Positions 26,401-34,300 of a stretch of 64,000 bases of DNA are shown in pieces. This DNA comes from Warburgia ugandensis (lineage: Eukaryota; Streptophyta; Magnoliopsida; Canellales; Canellaceae). How positions within the stretch are numbered: the stretch's first letter is position 1; every line of letters starts with the position of its first letter. The position numbers and the translations under genes were made by a program. The stretch covers positions 21,816,414 through 21,880,413 of the forward strand of contig CP141134.1 of the NCBI GenBank assembly GCA_035236585.1, read 5' to 3'. The notes beneath the pieces were generated by a model that worked only from the letters and a program-made list of their open reading frames with translations, did no database searches and was not told the origin of the DNA.

Positions 26401-26702
26401 CTTGCAATAATTTGCTGTTGCTACTGCTCCTCATATATATACTACTTAAGAACATAGAAGCAGATACAACTAAAGAAGAGGAAAGCACAAGATGATGAGT
26501 AAATCATGTACCCTTTACGTTTCGAAGGATCAAAAGGGCTCTGTTGTGGAGCTCTTTCTTCGAGGATGACTCCGTTTTGCGAGGATTGAAAACTATAGAA
26601 GGGCTTTCTGCGGTTGGATGAGAAGAAGCTGGCTGCTATTACAGATGCGAGGGCACCGAATATGGTAGCTGTCGAGACGAGAACGAGCTCTCTCGAATTC
26701 AT
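1857..26702 (-). CDS. DCD: Deoxycytidylate (dCMP) deaminase, nine exons spanning 24.8 kb
   Basis: The enzyme hydrolyses dCMP to dUMP and ammonia, feeding dTMP synthesis. Minus-strand exons are 26512-26702, 26097-26172, 23846-23885, 13057-13115, 12936-12973, 10920-10983, 3047-3100, 2097-2198 and 1857-1913. All junctions are GT-AG and phases agree, giving 681 nt and 226 residues. Residues 7-27 are hydrophobic ([20 protein letters not shown]), a possible membrane anchor or targeting segment. The deaminase fold covers about 65-207. Zinc ligands are H139 of HAE and C165 and C168 of PCNEC, with catalytic Glu E141. Other conserved blocks are [12 protein letters not shown] and [10 protein letters not shown]. 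The length is close to that of plant dCMP deaminases. Every exon is open and no frameshift is seen, so the gene is probably functional. The start ATG is chosen because family homology begins there; an in-frame ATG also lies 252 nt upstream. Start and end given here include the introns. Confidence 0.95.
2097..2198 (-). CDS. DCD: dCMP deaminase exon 8
   Basis: It encodes 34 residues beginning [14 protein letters not shown] and ending KLLSMAGVK, the C-terminal strands and helix of the domain. The acceptor is TTGCAG|TCAGGT and the donor AAG|GTAGAT. Confidence 0.95.
2199..3046 (-). other. Intron 7 of the deaminase gene (848 bp)
   Basis: It contains one SINE (2732-2870). The rest is AT-rich and unremarkable. 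Confidence 0.85.
2732..2870 (-). mobile_element. Au-type SINE, internally deleted
   Basis: On the minus strand it reads GGAGCCTTGGCGCGAC at the 5' end and GGCTGCCC at the 3' end. The stretch CCTCTTGCAAAATGCAAGG of other copies is missing. TCATTCATGCA occurs at 2710-2720 and 2872-2882 as a perfect 11-bp target duplication. Confidence 0.85.
3047..3100 (-). CDS. DCD: dCMP deaminase exon 7 (PCNEC zinc motif)
   Basis: It encodes [19 protein letters not shown]165 and C168 are the other two zinc ligands. The acceptor is CTGTACAG|AGGCTT and the donor CAG|GTTGGA. It is separated from exon 6 by 7.8 kb of retrotransposon-rich intron. Confidence 0.96.
4471..4861 (+). repeat. 5' LTR of the chromovirus
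   Basis: It begins TGATATGTCTGTGG and ends TGTATCA (TG...CA), 391 bp. The first ~265 bp align throughout with 8381-8645. It is followed by the primer site. Confidence 0.82.
4866..4878 (+). other. Primer binding site (initiator tRNA-Met type)
   Basis: TGGCATCAGAGCA differs by one base from the usual TGGTATCAGAGCA and lies four bases after the 5' LTR end. Confidence 0.75.
4890..8360 (+). pseudogene. Chromovirus gag-pol remnant
   Basis: A gag start is visible near 4912 (M-E-A-D-Q). Homology across the protease region is poor. RT blocks lie at about 5770-6480 ([30 protein letters not shown]), with [11 protein letters not shown] where the active-site motif FxDD should be, so at least one catalytic aspartate is lost in this copy. 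RNase H-like sequence lies at about 6690-7060 and integrase at 7240-7800 (ISDRD and [12 protein letters not shown] in the 7330-7668 frame). A chromodomain lies at 8215-8360 ([18 protein letters not shown]). Stops and shifts separate these blocks. Confidence 0.85.
8381..8645 (+). repeat. 3' LTR of the chromovirus, truncated
   Basis: It begins TGATACATCTGTCG and matches the first ~265 bp of the 5' LTR, ending near GCTGTATCTTTAAT. The last ~125 bp are missing at the point where copia-type sequence begins. Confidence 0.8.
8658..8930 (+). repeat. Putative Ty1/copia 5' LTR
   Basis: It runs from TGTTAAATATTAGTACC to GAGTTCA (TG...CA), 273 bp, and contains a TATA-like CTCTATAAATTGAGAG near 8870. TTAGTACCAGAGCC at 8932-8945 is 12 of 14 identical to the initiator-Met primer site TTGGTATCAGAGCC. 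Confidence 0.6.
9706..10533 (+). pseudogene. Ty1/copia gag remnant
   Basis: [19 protein letters not shown] at 9706 matches the start of the copia gag (UBN2-type) domain and is followed by a stop. Near 10280-10330 the frame reads [16 protein letters not shown], a zinc-knuckle-like Cys-His cluster. Stops interrupt the region between. Protease, integrase and RT are absent, so this is the 5' part of an element only. Confidence 0.7.
10920..10983 (-). CDS. DCD: dCMP deaminase exon 6 (HAE zinc motif)
   Basis: It encodes [11 protein letters not shown] and [11 protein letters not shown]139 is the first zinc ligand and E141 the proton-shuttling glutamate of the cytidine deaminase superfamily. The acceptor is TTTTGCAG|TTATGT and the donor GGACAG|GTCACT. 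Confidence 0.96.
10984..12935 (-). other. Intron 5 of the deaminase gene (1.95 kb)
   Basis: Non-coding, AT-rich. I recognise no mobile element, RNA gene or regulatory motif in it. Confidence 0.8.
12936..12973 (-). CDS. DCD: dCMP deaminase exon 5 (38-nt micro-exon)
   Basis: It encodes [12 protein letters not shown] plus two bases of a proline codon. The acceptor is TTTCAG|AAATCT and the donor TATCC|GTAAGT. Relatives usually carry R-T or R-K where I-N is seen here (residues 125-126). The exon is only 83 bp from exon 4. Confidence 0.93.
12974..13056 (-). other. Intron 4 of the deaminase gene (83 bp)
   Basis: A short intron of usual plant length, in contrast to its 10.7-kb and 2-kb neighbours. 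Confidence 0.9.
13057..13115 (-). CDS. DCD: dCMP deaminase exon 4
   Basis: It encodes the family signature [20 protein letters not shown], with the first base of the leading glycine codon in exon 3. The acceptor is TAGTCAG|GCATTGG and the donor AAAG|GTTGGC. It is 59 nt. Confidence 0.95.
13657..13817 (+). mobile_element. Au-type SINE with perfect 11-bp target duplication
   Basis: It carries the tRNA-like B box inside GAGGTCACGGGTTCAAGGC, then GCCTCTTGCAAAATGCAAGG, and ends near GGGCTGCCCC, as in Au SINEs. The duplication TTAACCAAGCA is at 13646-13656 and 13818-13828. The 5' end (A-box side) is shortened. It lies in intron 3, antisense to the gene. Confidence 0.88.
14131..14178 (+). mobile_element. 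Au-type SINE, 3' fragment
   Basis: About 48 bp match the 3' end of the other SINE copies (GGGAGCTTCGTGCACC then GCTGCCCCTT). The tRNA-like half is absent. Confidence 0.65.
14364..14422. repeat. (GA)n microsatellite
   Basis: An almost uninterrupted GA run of about 58 bp in intron 3. Confidence 0.95.
14921..15095 (+). mobile_element. Au-type SINE nested in the LTR of the small LTR element
   Basis: A near full-length copy, from GGAGCCTTAGTGCAACGG through the B box to CGGGCCTGCCC. The flanking duplication is about 18 bp with two differences: ATATAGATAACTCTAGAT (14898-14915) and ATATAGATACCTTTAGAT (15097-15114). The other LTR lacks the SINE, so the SINE is younger than the LTR element. Confidence 0.88.
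15246..15620 (-). pseudogene. Gag N-terminal-like fragment inside the small LTR element
   Basis: In an open minus-strand frame there is a heptad-like stretch, [19 protein letters not shown], followed by an acidic run of aspartates and FESP. This resembles the N-terminal leader of plant Ty3/gypsy gag proteins. No capsid core, zinc knuckle or enzyme follows. Any mobility would depend on proteins from another element. Confidence 0.5.
16811..16985 (-). mobile_element. Au-type SINE with perfect 18-bp target duplication
   Basis: On the minus strand it runs from GGAGCCTTGGTGCAATAG to GGGCTGCCCTTT. AAGAAAATCGCACCCATA flanks it at 16792-16809 and 16986-17003 without mismatch. The intact duplication points to a comparatively recent insertion. 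Confidence 0.9.
20549..20683 (-). mobile_element. Au-type SINE, 5'-truncated, first of a tandem pair
   Basis: The 3' end GGGCTGCCC and the body as far as the B box are present, but the first ~40 bp are missing. AAAATATACATCT (from 20528) and AAAATATACATGT (from 20686) look like its target duplication, so the truncation happened at insertion. Confidence 0.8.
20711..20888 (-). mobile_element. Au-type SINE, second of a tandem pair
   Basis: A near full-length copy on the minus strand, starting GGAGCCTTGGCGCAACAG, just beyond the duplicated flank of the first copy. Short AAGAAAG flanks are present on both sides. The same orientation next to a second copy suggests insertion near the A-rich tail region of the neighbour. 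Confidence 0.85.
21335..21509. mobile_element. Foldback MITE in intron 3
   Basis: The ends AGGAATGCTAGTTG and CAACTAGCATTCCT are perfect 14-bp inverted repeats. Internal segments around AACACTTGGCAAGTGTACAG and its inverse also pair, so most of the element folds on itself. Flanks are AT-rich (TATA on both sides), so a short TA-type duplication is possible. There is no coding capacity. Confidence 0.72.
22114..23600 (-). mobile_element. RTE-type LINE, 5'-truncated, decayed
   Basis: The 3' end is a TGATGAT tail preceded by CCTAATTGGATGAGG. Reading the minus strand 5' to 3', fragments match the reverse transcriptase ([20 protein letters not shown] near 23490, [12 protein letters not shown] near 23150) and then the C-terminal segment with [12 protein letters not shown] near 22350. 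Stops and frameshifts interrupt it. The endonuclease part is missing. It lies in intron 3 on the same strand as the gene. Confidence 0.88.
23846..23885 (-). CDS. DCD: dCMP deaminase exon 3 (40-nt micro-exon)
   Basis: It encodes [13 protein letters not shown] plus one base of a glycine codon. The acceptor is TGATAG|GTTGGAG and the donor CTTG|GTAAGT. It lies 2.2 kb from exon 2 and 10.7 kb from exon 4. Confidence 0.93.
23886..26096 (-). other. Intron 2 of the deaminase gene (2.2 kb)
   Basis: AT-rich DNA bounded by the exon 2 donor and the exon 3 acceptor. The only element recognised is the MITE candidate at 25611-25852. A short open frame near 25053-25247 has no recognisable domain and is not called. 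Confidence 0.8.
25611..25852. mobile_element. Candidate MITE in intron 2
   Basis: The left end GGGGCTGTTTGGTA and the right end TGCCAAACAGCC are inverted copies over about 11-12 bp, a terminal pattern common in plant hAT-like MITEs. The body is non-coding. Flanking 8-mers match only weakly, so the exact boundaries and superfamily are uncertain. Confidence 0.45.
26097..26172 (-). CDS. DCD: dCMP deaminase exon 2
   Basis: It encodes [19 protein letters not shown] and then KDPNRQ, the first helix and strand region of the domain. The acceptor is TTGCAG|GTATTTG and the donor CAG|GTATGT. It is 76 nt and ends in phase 0. Confidence 0.95.
26260..26420. mobile_element. Foldback (MITE-like) element inside intron 1
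   Basis: The two ends, starting CAACAGCAAATTATTGCAAG and ending with its reverse complement, form near-perfect arms of about 60 bp around a short centre. A partial third copy of the inner arm (AGCAGCTAATGCCCTATTGG) lies between them. Intron 1 is 339 bp, so this hairpin occupies nearly half of it. No clear target duplication was identified. Confidence 0.7.
26512..26702 (-). CDS. DCD: dCMP deaminase exon 1 (residues 1-63 plus two bases)
   Basis: It encodes the start (MNSREL), the hydrophobic N-terminal segment, a variable linker and the conserved [10 protein letters not shown] that precedes the deaminase domain. The donor is AAAGG|GTACAT. The exon ends with GG, which pairs with the first G of exon 2 to make a glycine codon. 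Confidence 0.93.
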
Positions 26703-26960
26703 TGGCACAGGCAAAAAGAGAAGCAGCCAAAAGAAAACCCTAAAGAGCTTTCTACGCCGGCTGCAATCTCCGCTCCACTGCCAGATGGGGAATAAATTTA
26801 AAAGCAGCGGGAAATGTAGCTTTAAATCCACGAAGGAAACTTTTTCTTCTTTACCCAGATGAACCGATTGCCTTTTTTTCACGGGAAATGCTACAGTGGA
26901 GCGCGACAACACCACATTAGTGTTGCAACTCTCCAGTTTTCTATGGTAGATCATTGATTC
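26703..26960 (-). promoter_or_regulatory. dCMP deaminase leader and proximal promoter with two E2F-type sites
   Basis: On the minus strand TTTCCCGC occurs at 26807-26814 (about 105 bp before the ATG) and TTTCCCGT at 26881-26888. The first is a perfect match to the plant E2F consensus TTTSSCGC. E2F control of deoxynucleotide-supply genes is established for plants in general; its use here is inference. No convincing TATA box was placed. Confidence 0.5.
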
Positions 26961-28712
26961 CCGCCTTTCATCTGTCTTATGGTTTTTTTTTTTTTTTTTT
27001 TTCGGTAGGCAAAATAACTAAATAAATGGTGTGTGTTTGCGTCGAGTAAAGGTTGCTTCCTTTGAGTGACGAAAGCACAATTTCTTACTAGACCGTTGCC
27101 CTTTTGCCATCGTACTCGGGCCTGTTGCTAGCAAAGTAGACGAGCGGATTGAACTCGACCAATGCTGATATGTATCGGATACGCAATGAAGTTTTTGATT
27201 CTCTCATGTCACGCGTCCAGAAACCCAATGCATATCCGATCGGGTGCGGATTACATATTAGTCTATTATTCATATACCTCACGTAAGTCGTATAAAATTA
27301 TGGAAGTTAAGTTTTTTTGAAAGATTTAAATCATTAATATTCAAAATGCATTAGAATGTCTACATACCAAATTTGAAGAGCAATAGATTCTTATAGCTTA
27401 AGTTGTATAAGTTGAAAATTAGGACTACTTGTTTTTTTCATTTTTCAAGGAAAACAAACACAAGAGGCTATGATCACTGAAATGCAATAATTTTTCATGG
27501 GCCACCGATTTTGGAGATGCTAAACAAAATTAACCGTCTAAATCTTTCAAAAAAATCATCAAGGGCTTATATCATTTTCTAATTTTAATTAAAATGCTCT
27601 TTTAAATAGATATTCATAGATATAACCATCCAACTTATGGATTTAATGGACTAAATTGATTCAATCCATTTTTACAAACAAGCACGAAGAACAAAATTTT
27701 TGCCTACTCTACTCACGCCAAAGCTAGGCAAATAAGAAAAATAGCATAGATCAATGATGTGTGGGACCATATAAAAAAGTGGAGACATTGCACCACTTGA
27801 ATTCTTGTGTCTTATCGTGTGTAATCATCTAGAGGAACCACAAATTGTTAGTATTACAAAGCATTCATCTCAATAAAAACAATACTAATGCATAAATAAT
27901 CACCTAATATTGCAAGTATCCATTATCATGGCCAAATCATTACATTTAGACTAGCCATGAATACCCTTCTAATTATTCATAAATTACCTCCCACCTATTC
28001 TCAAAATGCCCTCTCCCCTATTTTATAAAATATTGTTTGCTTATTTTCTACTTCTTCCACATTACAAAAAAATATTTCATATTAGTATATTTGTCATTTT
28101 ATCTTTTTTTCCTTTTTTATTTTTTTATAAAAGAAGAGTTATGAAGCAAACTACTTAGAAGCTATACCCTAATTCCTAAATCTACTTGAAATGTCACCAA
28201 TAAGGAAAAATTACCACCTCAAACCTCTGACAAAGTGTAATAAGGAGAAGCACCCTGTATATAATATAGATACAATAACTAGAATCATAAACTAACTTTT
28301 AGTCTCATTAGCGTTAGTGATATGCTCATGCAACCTAATAGTGTCTCCAAGGTCGTCAATCACTCTTAACATGATTGATTAAAAGATTGTGAGCCACAGT
28401 TTATTCCAATTGACTTGGTTGCCTACTTGATGCTTCTTTTGGCAGTTGTTCCCTACCTAATCATGATTTAGCTAGCCTTGATTGATGCTTATCATGATAA
28501 TAGAGGCTTGGTCATTGGTTGATTTGATTCTAAGGTCCACCAGTACTTATGATTCTTCTGGTTATGGGATGAAAAATGGGCATGATTTCTTTCAACTCCC
28601 CTTGAGCTAAACTATTTTGAGGTCACTTAATTTAACTAGGACTTTTCAAAATTAGAGAGAGAGATAAAAGAGATAATACTATATGATGAACTCATGCAAT
28701 GAGAATATATTT

Positions 28713-28756
<44 letters not shown>

Positions 28757-28860
28757 TTGAACTAGAATCCTTTAAATTATAACTAGTAAGAAGGTGAAGT
28801 TTTTAGGAGTTTAAAAGTAATAGAGGGCAATTAGAAAAGAGAGAATAAAGGAATTATTAA
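26961..28860. other. Intergenic, AT-rich
   Basis: Upstream flank of the deaminase gene. It holds a poly(T) run at about 26982-27001 and a (GA)n tract at 28716-28750. A short minus-strand frame at 27088-27282 has no recognised domain. No gene or mobile element is identified. Confidence 0.55.
28716..28750. repeat. (GA)n microsatellite
   Basis: About 17 uninterrupted AG units. Confidence 0.95.
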
Positions 28861-28865
28861 GAAAC

Positions 28866-30442
28866 ATACCTTAGAGGCCCAATGGTATACCAATAAAGGT
28901 TTGGAAGTATATTGGAGATATTAAAGTAGTTTGATTGATCATCATCATTATCATCAAGACCTTATCCCAATTAGGGGTCGGCCACATGAATCTTATTCCT
29001 CCATTCCTCTCTATTAAATACCATGACTTCATTTAGTCCCAAAGTTTTTAAATCTTTCTTCACCACTTCTATCCACGTTCTTTTGGGCCTTCAGTAGTTT
29101 GATTGGTAAAAGTATTTAATTAAGATTGTAAAATTGAAGAAAATGATGGATGATTGGAGGAAAAGTTCTATTTGACCATTTTATAGAAATAAAGGAAACA
29201 TACATAGTTGCACTAATTATCAAGGCATTAAACACATGAGCCATACCATGAAACTTTTTGAAAGAGTGATTAAGACGAGGTTACGACATGATACTAGTGT
29301 ATCATAGAACCAATTTGGTTTCATGCCTAGGAGGTCTAACATTGAAGCTATTATCTTGCATAAATAATTGATAAAGAATTATAGAGAGAGGAGAAAGGGC
29401 CTCTGCATGGTCTTTATTGACTTAGAAAAGGCTTACGATAGGATCCTTAAAGAGTTAATATGGTAGGTGTTAGGTAAGAAAGGAGTTTCACAGGGGTATA
29501 TAGACATAATTAAGGATATAAATGAGGGAGATGTAACAAACATTAGGACCACTAGCAGAGAGATTGGTAATTTTTCTATCCCTATAGGATTGCACCGAGG
29601 ATTAGCATTGAGCCAATACTTTTTACATTGGTCATGGATAAGGTAACAAAGCATCTGCACAAGGTGATTCCATGGTGCATACTATTTGTAGATGATATAG
29701 TTTTGATTAATAAGGGAGGGGAGGCTTAAACAAAAAGCTAAAGTTATGGGAGATGCATTAGAATATAAAGGATTTAAAATTAGTAAAACTAAGATAAAGT
29801 ATATGAAAAACAATTTTCGCAAGGAGAGGACAGGATTGAAGCACTACTAATGATTGTTAACCAAAAAGTCCTACAAAAAGACTAGTAAAGATTGAGAGGG
29901 AAGTTACCTAGAGAATCGAAGTAGGTTAGAACAAATGGAGATGCACCTTTGAAGTTTTATGTGATTAGTGGGTGCCACTCAAACTAAAAGGAAAATACTA
30001 TAGCATGGCTATAAGGCCAGTCATGCTCCAAGGATCAGAGTGTTGGGCAATTAAGAAACAACATGTGCATAGGATGAGTGTTGCCAAAATGCGAGTGTTG
30101 AGATGGATGAGGGACAAGAAAAGAAAAGATAAAATTAGAAATGAAAACATCAAAGGAAACTTAGGGGTAGCACTAATAAGTAACAAGATGAGGGGAAATA
30201 TACTTAAATGATTTGGACTTATTTGATGGAGATTGAAAACATCACCAGTTAGAAGAAGTGAGATGATCCAAGTTGAAGTTTCCAAAAGGGCAAGGGGAAG
30301 GCCTAAAAGAACATTGTAGAAGTGGTGAGAAAAGACATAAAACTTTGGGATTAAATGAAGCCATGATACTTAATAAAGGGCAATGGAGGAGCAAGATTCA
30401 TGTGGCCGACCCCTAATTGGGATAAGGTCTTGATGATGATGA
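28866..30442 (+). mobile_element. RTE-type LINE, 5'-truncated, interrupted by a second LINE
   Basis: The plus strand keeps reverse transcriptase fragments: RPNGIPIKVW-like sequence near 28875, KMMDDWRKSS-like sequence near 29140, and VFIDLEKAYDRI near 29410. The DNA around 29680-29705 reads PWCILFVDDIVLI, so the YxDD-type motif is present as FVDD. The C-terminal part (29972-30211) holds VAKMRVLRWMRDKKRKDK. The 3' end is CCCTAATTGGGATAAGG plus a TGATGATGATG tail. 28938-29092 is a later insertion. Confidence 0.88.
28938..29092 (-). mobile_element. Short LINE 3' fragment nested in another LINE
   Basis: About 155 bp of the same family's 3' end in opposite orientation. AGTAGTTTGATTG occurs at 28925-28937 and 29093-29105 as a perfect 13-bp target duplication. 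The reverse transcriptase reading of the host LINE resumes after it. Confidence 0.88.
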
Positions 30443-30940
30443 CCTTTAAATGAAGGTAATTAAGGTGGAAAAAAACAAAAACAAAAATTTATATAAGCTC
30501 CAAAAAGTACAAAAAAGATAAATGGCAAAACTACTACATGTCGAAAAAATATAGAATGAGATGGGTGACTGATTATGATGCTTTAGTATATAATAGAATA
30601 AAGAATTAAAAGAAAAGTAGAAAAATAAAAGGATGATGGGCCCATAAATATTTATTAGTGATCTATGATAAATGTTCAATTTTGTATAAAAAGTACCTAA
30701 TTACAAAAGTCTATATTTTTAACCAAAATTCATAATAGATTATCTACCCTAATAATTTCAAAGTTTGATATTTTGTAGTTAAGAGGCTAATCTAGAGTAA
30801 GTATGTGAATTATCATAATTTTTTAGGAATCTTACTCTTTTGTAGGAAGTGGAAAGATGATCAAACGGCCTATATTGTACTTCGCAAAATTTTTTGTGAG
30901 TCAAGCTACTGGTTAGCTCATCGGGAATGTAGGGGGTAGC
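30443..30940. other. AT-rich repeat DNA, left half of the retroelement target site
   Basis: About 30700-30940 is homologous, on the opposite strand, to about 41040-41280. The homology resumes at 36744 beyond the LTR insertion, which confirms the insertion boundaries. No gene is seen. Confidence 0.6.
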
Positions 30941-31352
30941 TGTGACGACCCGGGTTTTTGAAACACATTTTATAATATATTTTTCAAAGGCAAGGGCGTC
31001 CCCTTAGTAAATTTATTTTCTTTTTCGCAAAACAAAACAGCGGAAATTCTTTTATTTTAAAACTTGTTTTGAAAACCCAAGTCACCACTTCATACATAAC
31101 ATAAGTACAATTTGTGTACAAAATAAAATTCTATTGAAGGAATATGATTTTATTAAACTTCCAAGATCCATCCAATGGTTCACAGTACACAACCCATTGT
31201 ATCCTTACAATACTTGTCCAAATACACAATTCAAATTACAAAGTTCTAAATACAATACATGCTCTCTATATAATGTTTCAAGGAATATACCCTTATTACT
31301 TATTCTTCACTAGTTCTTCGAGTCTTGAGCTCCTAAGTCTCCTTCTCTATAT

Positions 31353-31392
31353 CTGAGATATTGTAAACATTTGAACATTTACAATATCTCAG
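31353..31392. other. Conserved LTR stem-loop, copy 1
   Basis: CTGAGATATTGTAAA (31353-31367) pairs perfectly with TTTACAATATCTCAG (31378-31392) around a 10-base loop. GCAAGCTATGCTTG follows. Equivalent stems occur at 45490, 46545, 50093, 56401 and 63829. Confidence 0.75.
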
Positions 31393-34300
31393 CAAGCTAT
31401 GCTTGGGAGGGGATAAGAATGTAAGTTATTGATAGTAAAATCTCAATATTCAACTATCCCATAATTCATTCTATCATAAACACATTCACATACCACCATT
31501 ATTTATATGGACATCTCATTTCCTTATCATTTGTGTTCACCTTTATACATACATAGTATATAAGAACAAATCCGTTAAAATTGTAAAAATAATCAATAAT
31601 CATTTCCATACAAAACTGATCAACTCCTTTCATTATAGGAGATTTGTATTTCAGCCAGTTACTATACTGGGATTTTCCCTTCTTGGGAAAAATATTGGTA
31701 TCACTATGCCAATTTCATATGCATCATAATGCAAAATAATCAATGACTATTATGCTTGCAGTTTGATCCGTACAGCGCACTCGGATAACTGTTCAATAAT
31801 TCACTTATACCATTCTCAGTGGAAATTACAATATCCATGTCCATATGGGAGGACCATGGCTGTCACAGTGGTGACCTTCTCATAAATGCCCCACCTGACT
31901 TTTAGCCTTTCTTAGGCTTGGTATTCAATATCATCAAGTTTCAGAGAGTGGGTGGCCAAACCCTCTTAACTCTCCTAGCATAGCATTCCCAGGCCTATGC
32001 CTGTTTAAAACAAAACCACAAGCCTCCAAGCTTGTATGTAAAATAATACTTATACATATCAGACTATCTGTTTGTTTATCTAGGGTTGGAATATTTTCTA
32101 CTTTCCTATTCACTTAGGGTTGTTCTCAATTCTCAACTTGACCATTTAATACTTATTTTCCTCATCATTTGGTTGGATCATATTTCAATTTGAGGTATTT
32201 ACCTTAATATATTGGTATCATACATGTCAATACTTCAAAACATAAGATCATGTATTAGACATGTATCTTCATGTAAAGGCATTCTTAATAATCCACCTAC
32301 CTTAATAAAGTATTCTTAATCCTTGAAATCTGCCATAGTCTCGATCAACATATATCTGTCAAATCATATGTATAATGTCATTTTTCTAATCAAGGGTACA
32401 TACTACATGGTCTTTTGATCATCCTTATGTAGGATGATCTGAATCTTTCTTCCTTGAATATCATATATCCATGGGTTTAATATCATCTATACAAATGCTA
32501 TCTATATCATACATAACAATCTAATTTACATTAATGTTTCTTTTTCCTTATTGTTTTTGATCATACAAGATCTCATCTTGTTTGATCATCCTTATCTTAC
32601 TTACTATTTTTATTAGAATTAGATAATTTGCTATCTTTTTATGTTCTTATTATTATTCAACCAGTTAGTGTCTTACTTGGTTGAAGATAATTTATTTCTT
32701 CATATTACTAGACAACTCCTCCTTATTTCAGGATGACTAGCACTTACCAGTTAAAGTCTGCTCAAAAAGTGGTTAATACAACCCTCATGTAAGGAGGCGT
32801 TTAGACCTTTCTTACGTCAACAGGAGGTGAGGGAAAAGCACTTGGCTCTTGTATACCCCCTATAACCACAATGTTCAGAGTCCACTGGAGTGGTACTAGC
32901 TCAACCTTTGACAAGGTTCCTATGAGCTCTTTACCTTAAGTCCCTTTTCTAATTGATTTTAATTAATTTCCATGGATATGCACAATGTCATCCATGGATG
33001 TTCATTATTTTCCTAATTTGGGCCAAGAAAATGATAAATCATTCCTTATATTGTCCTACTAACTATAGCCCTTATTAAGTCAAAATCATTCATTCATCTC
33101 AGTTGTCCATGAATTTCTATATTTCATTAATTTACATTTTTGGTGATTTATGCTCATTATATCTTAACAACTACTTAACAATTGAATAAAATTTGACAAT
33201 AAGTAAATCATAAACTTGAAAGCATAAATCAAATATAAATCTAACAACCATATAATAACATTCTTCCTATGAATGTAACTTAACCTAGTGAAATAAAACT
33301 AACATGATCCTAAGTTATGAAATACATAAAATTGTACTTCTATCTTAATGGAATCATGTTTAAATATCTAATTTACACTAACATGATCCTAAGATAATCA
33401 AATCTACTAACAAGTTACTCATTTAGGGCATATCATACTAAAATTTAAAGATTACACTATCATGCTTTCTAACTGAGAACATAAATCATATTTACACCTT
33501 TATGTCCAATAAAAGACAATTAAAACTTAAAACATAAATCACATTTACACTTCTATATCCAATAAAAGACAATTAAACTAATTTTATTAAGATTATTATA
33601 AACCTTTAAATATGATCCAACCATTAGATCTTAGGTGTTTTCCTTTAGATCAAGGGTTTTAATTACTTTTAGGGTTTTTAATCCATTAAGATCCAAAAAT
33701 CATATCCACTTGATTTTGTCACATTTCATCCATGATCTAACTCTATTCCATCATAATATCATCCCTTTAATCCATCCCAAGGATCTGATCATACTTGATC
33801 TCATTGATCAAGTGGGTCCCTTTGTATTTTTTTATTTTTATTTTAGGGTTTTTCTACCATAAAGGGTAGATCCCCTATTTTATCCAAGATCTGTTCAAAT
33901 TAACTATAGATATTACTTTATTACATTATTATATCATCACTAAAATAAATTTCCAAGATCTGAGGTGATCAGATCTTGAAGATCTTAGAAATTGGACACT
34001 TATTTCCAAAATATAGAAAAATATAGAAATAAATTTTAGAAATATTATGACTTCATTAGAAACTAGACATTACAAGATTTCCATAGCTTCTTTCTGATCT
34101 CAATTTGGAGTTCATATGACTCCACATAAATTGAAGTTTTCAGCCGTTCCTAGGGTCCAGATTTGATCTGGGCCCACCAGAATTAATCTCTCTCAATTGA
34201 GGGTCCAAACCTTGTTAGATTTTCTTAAAAATTATACCCTAGGGGTTTTTGACCCTTCTGGATTGATTGGAAAGCTCAGAATTTTCATCTAAGCTCTGTA

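Noticed and set aside
31353..31392. The LTR stem-loop as a transcription terminator or a CRISPR repeat
   Set aside because: The context is a plant LTR family. The copies are kilobases apart with no spacer array, and there are no bacterial features.
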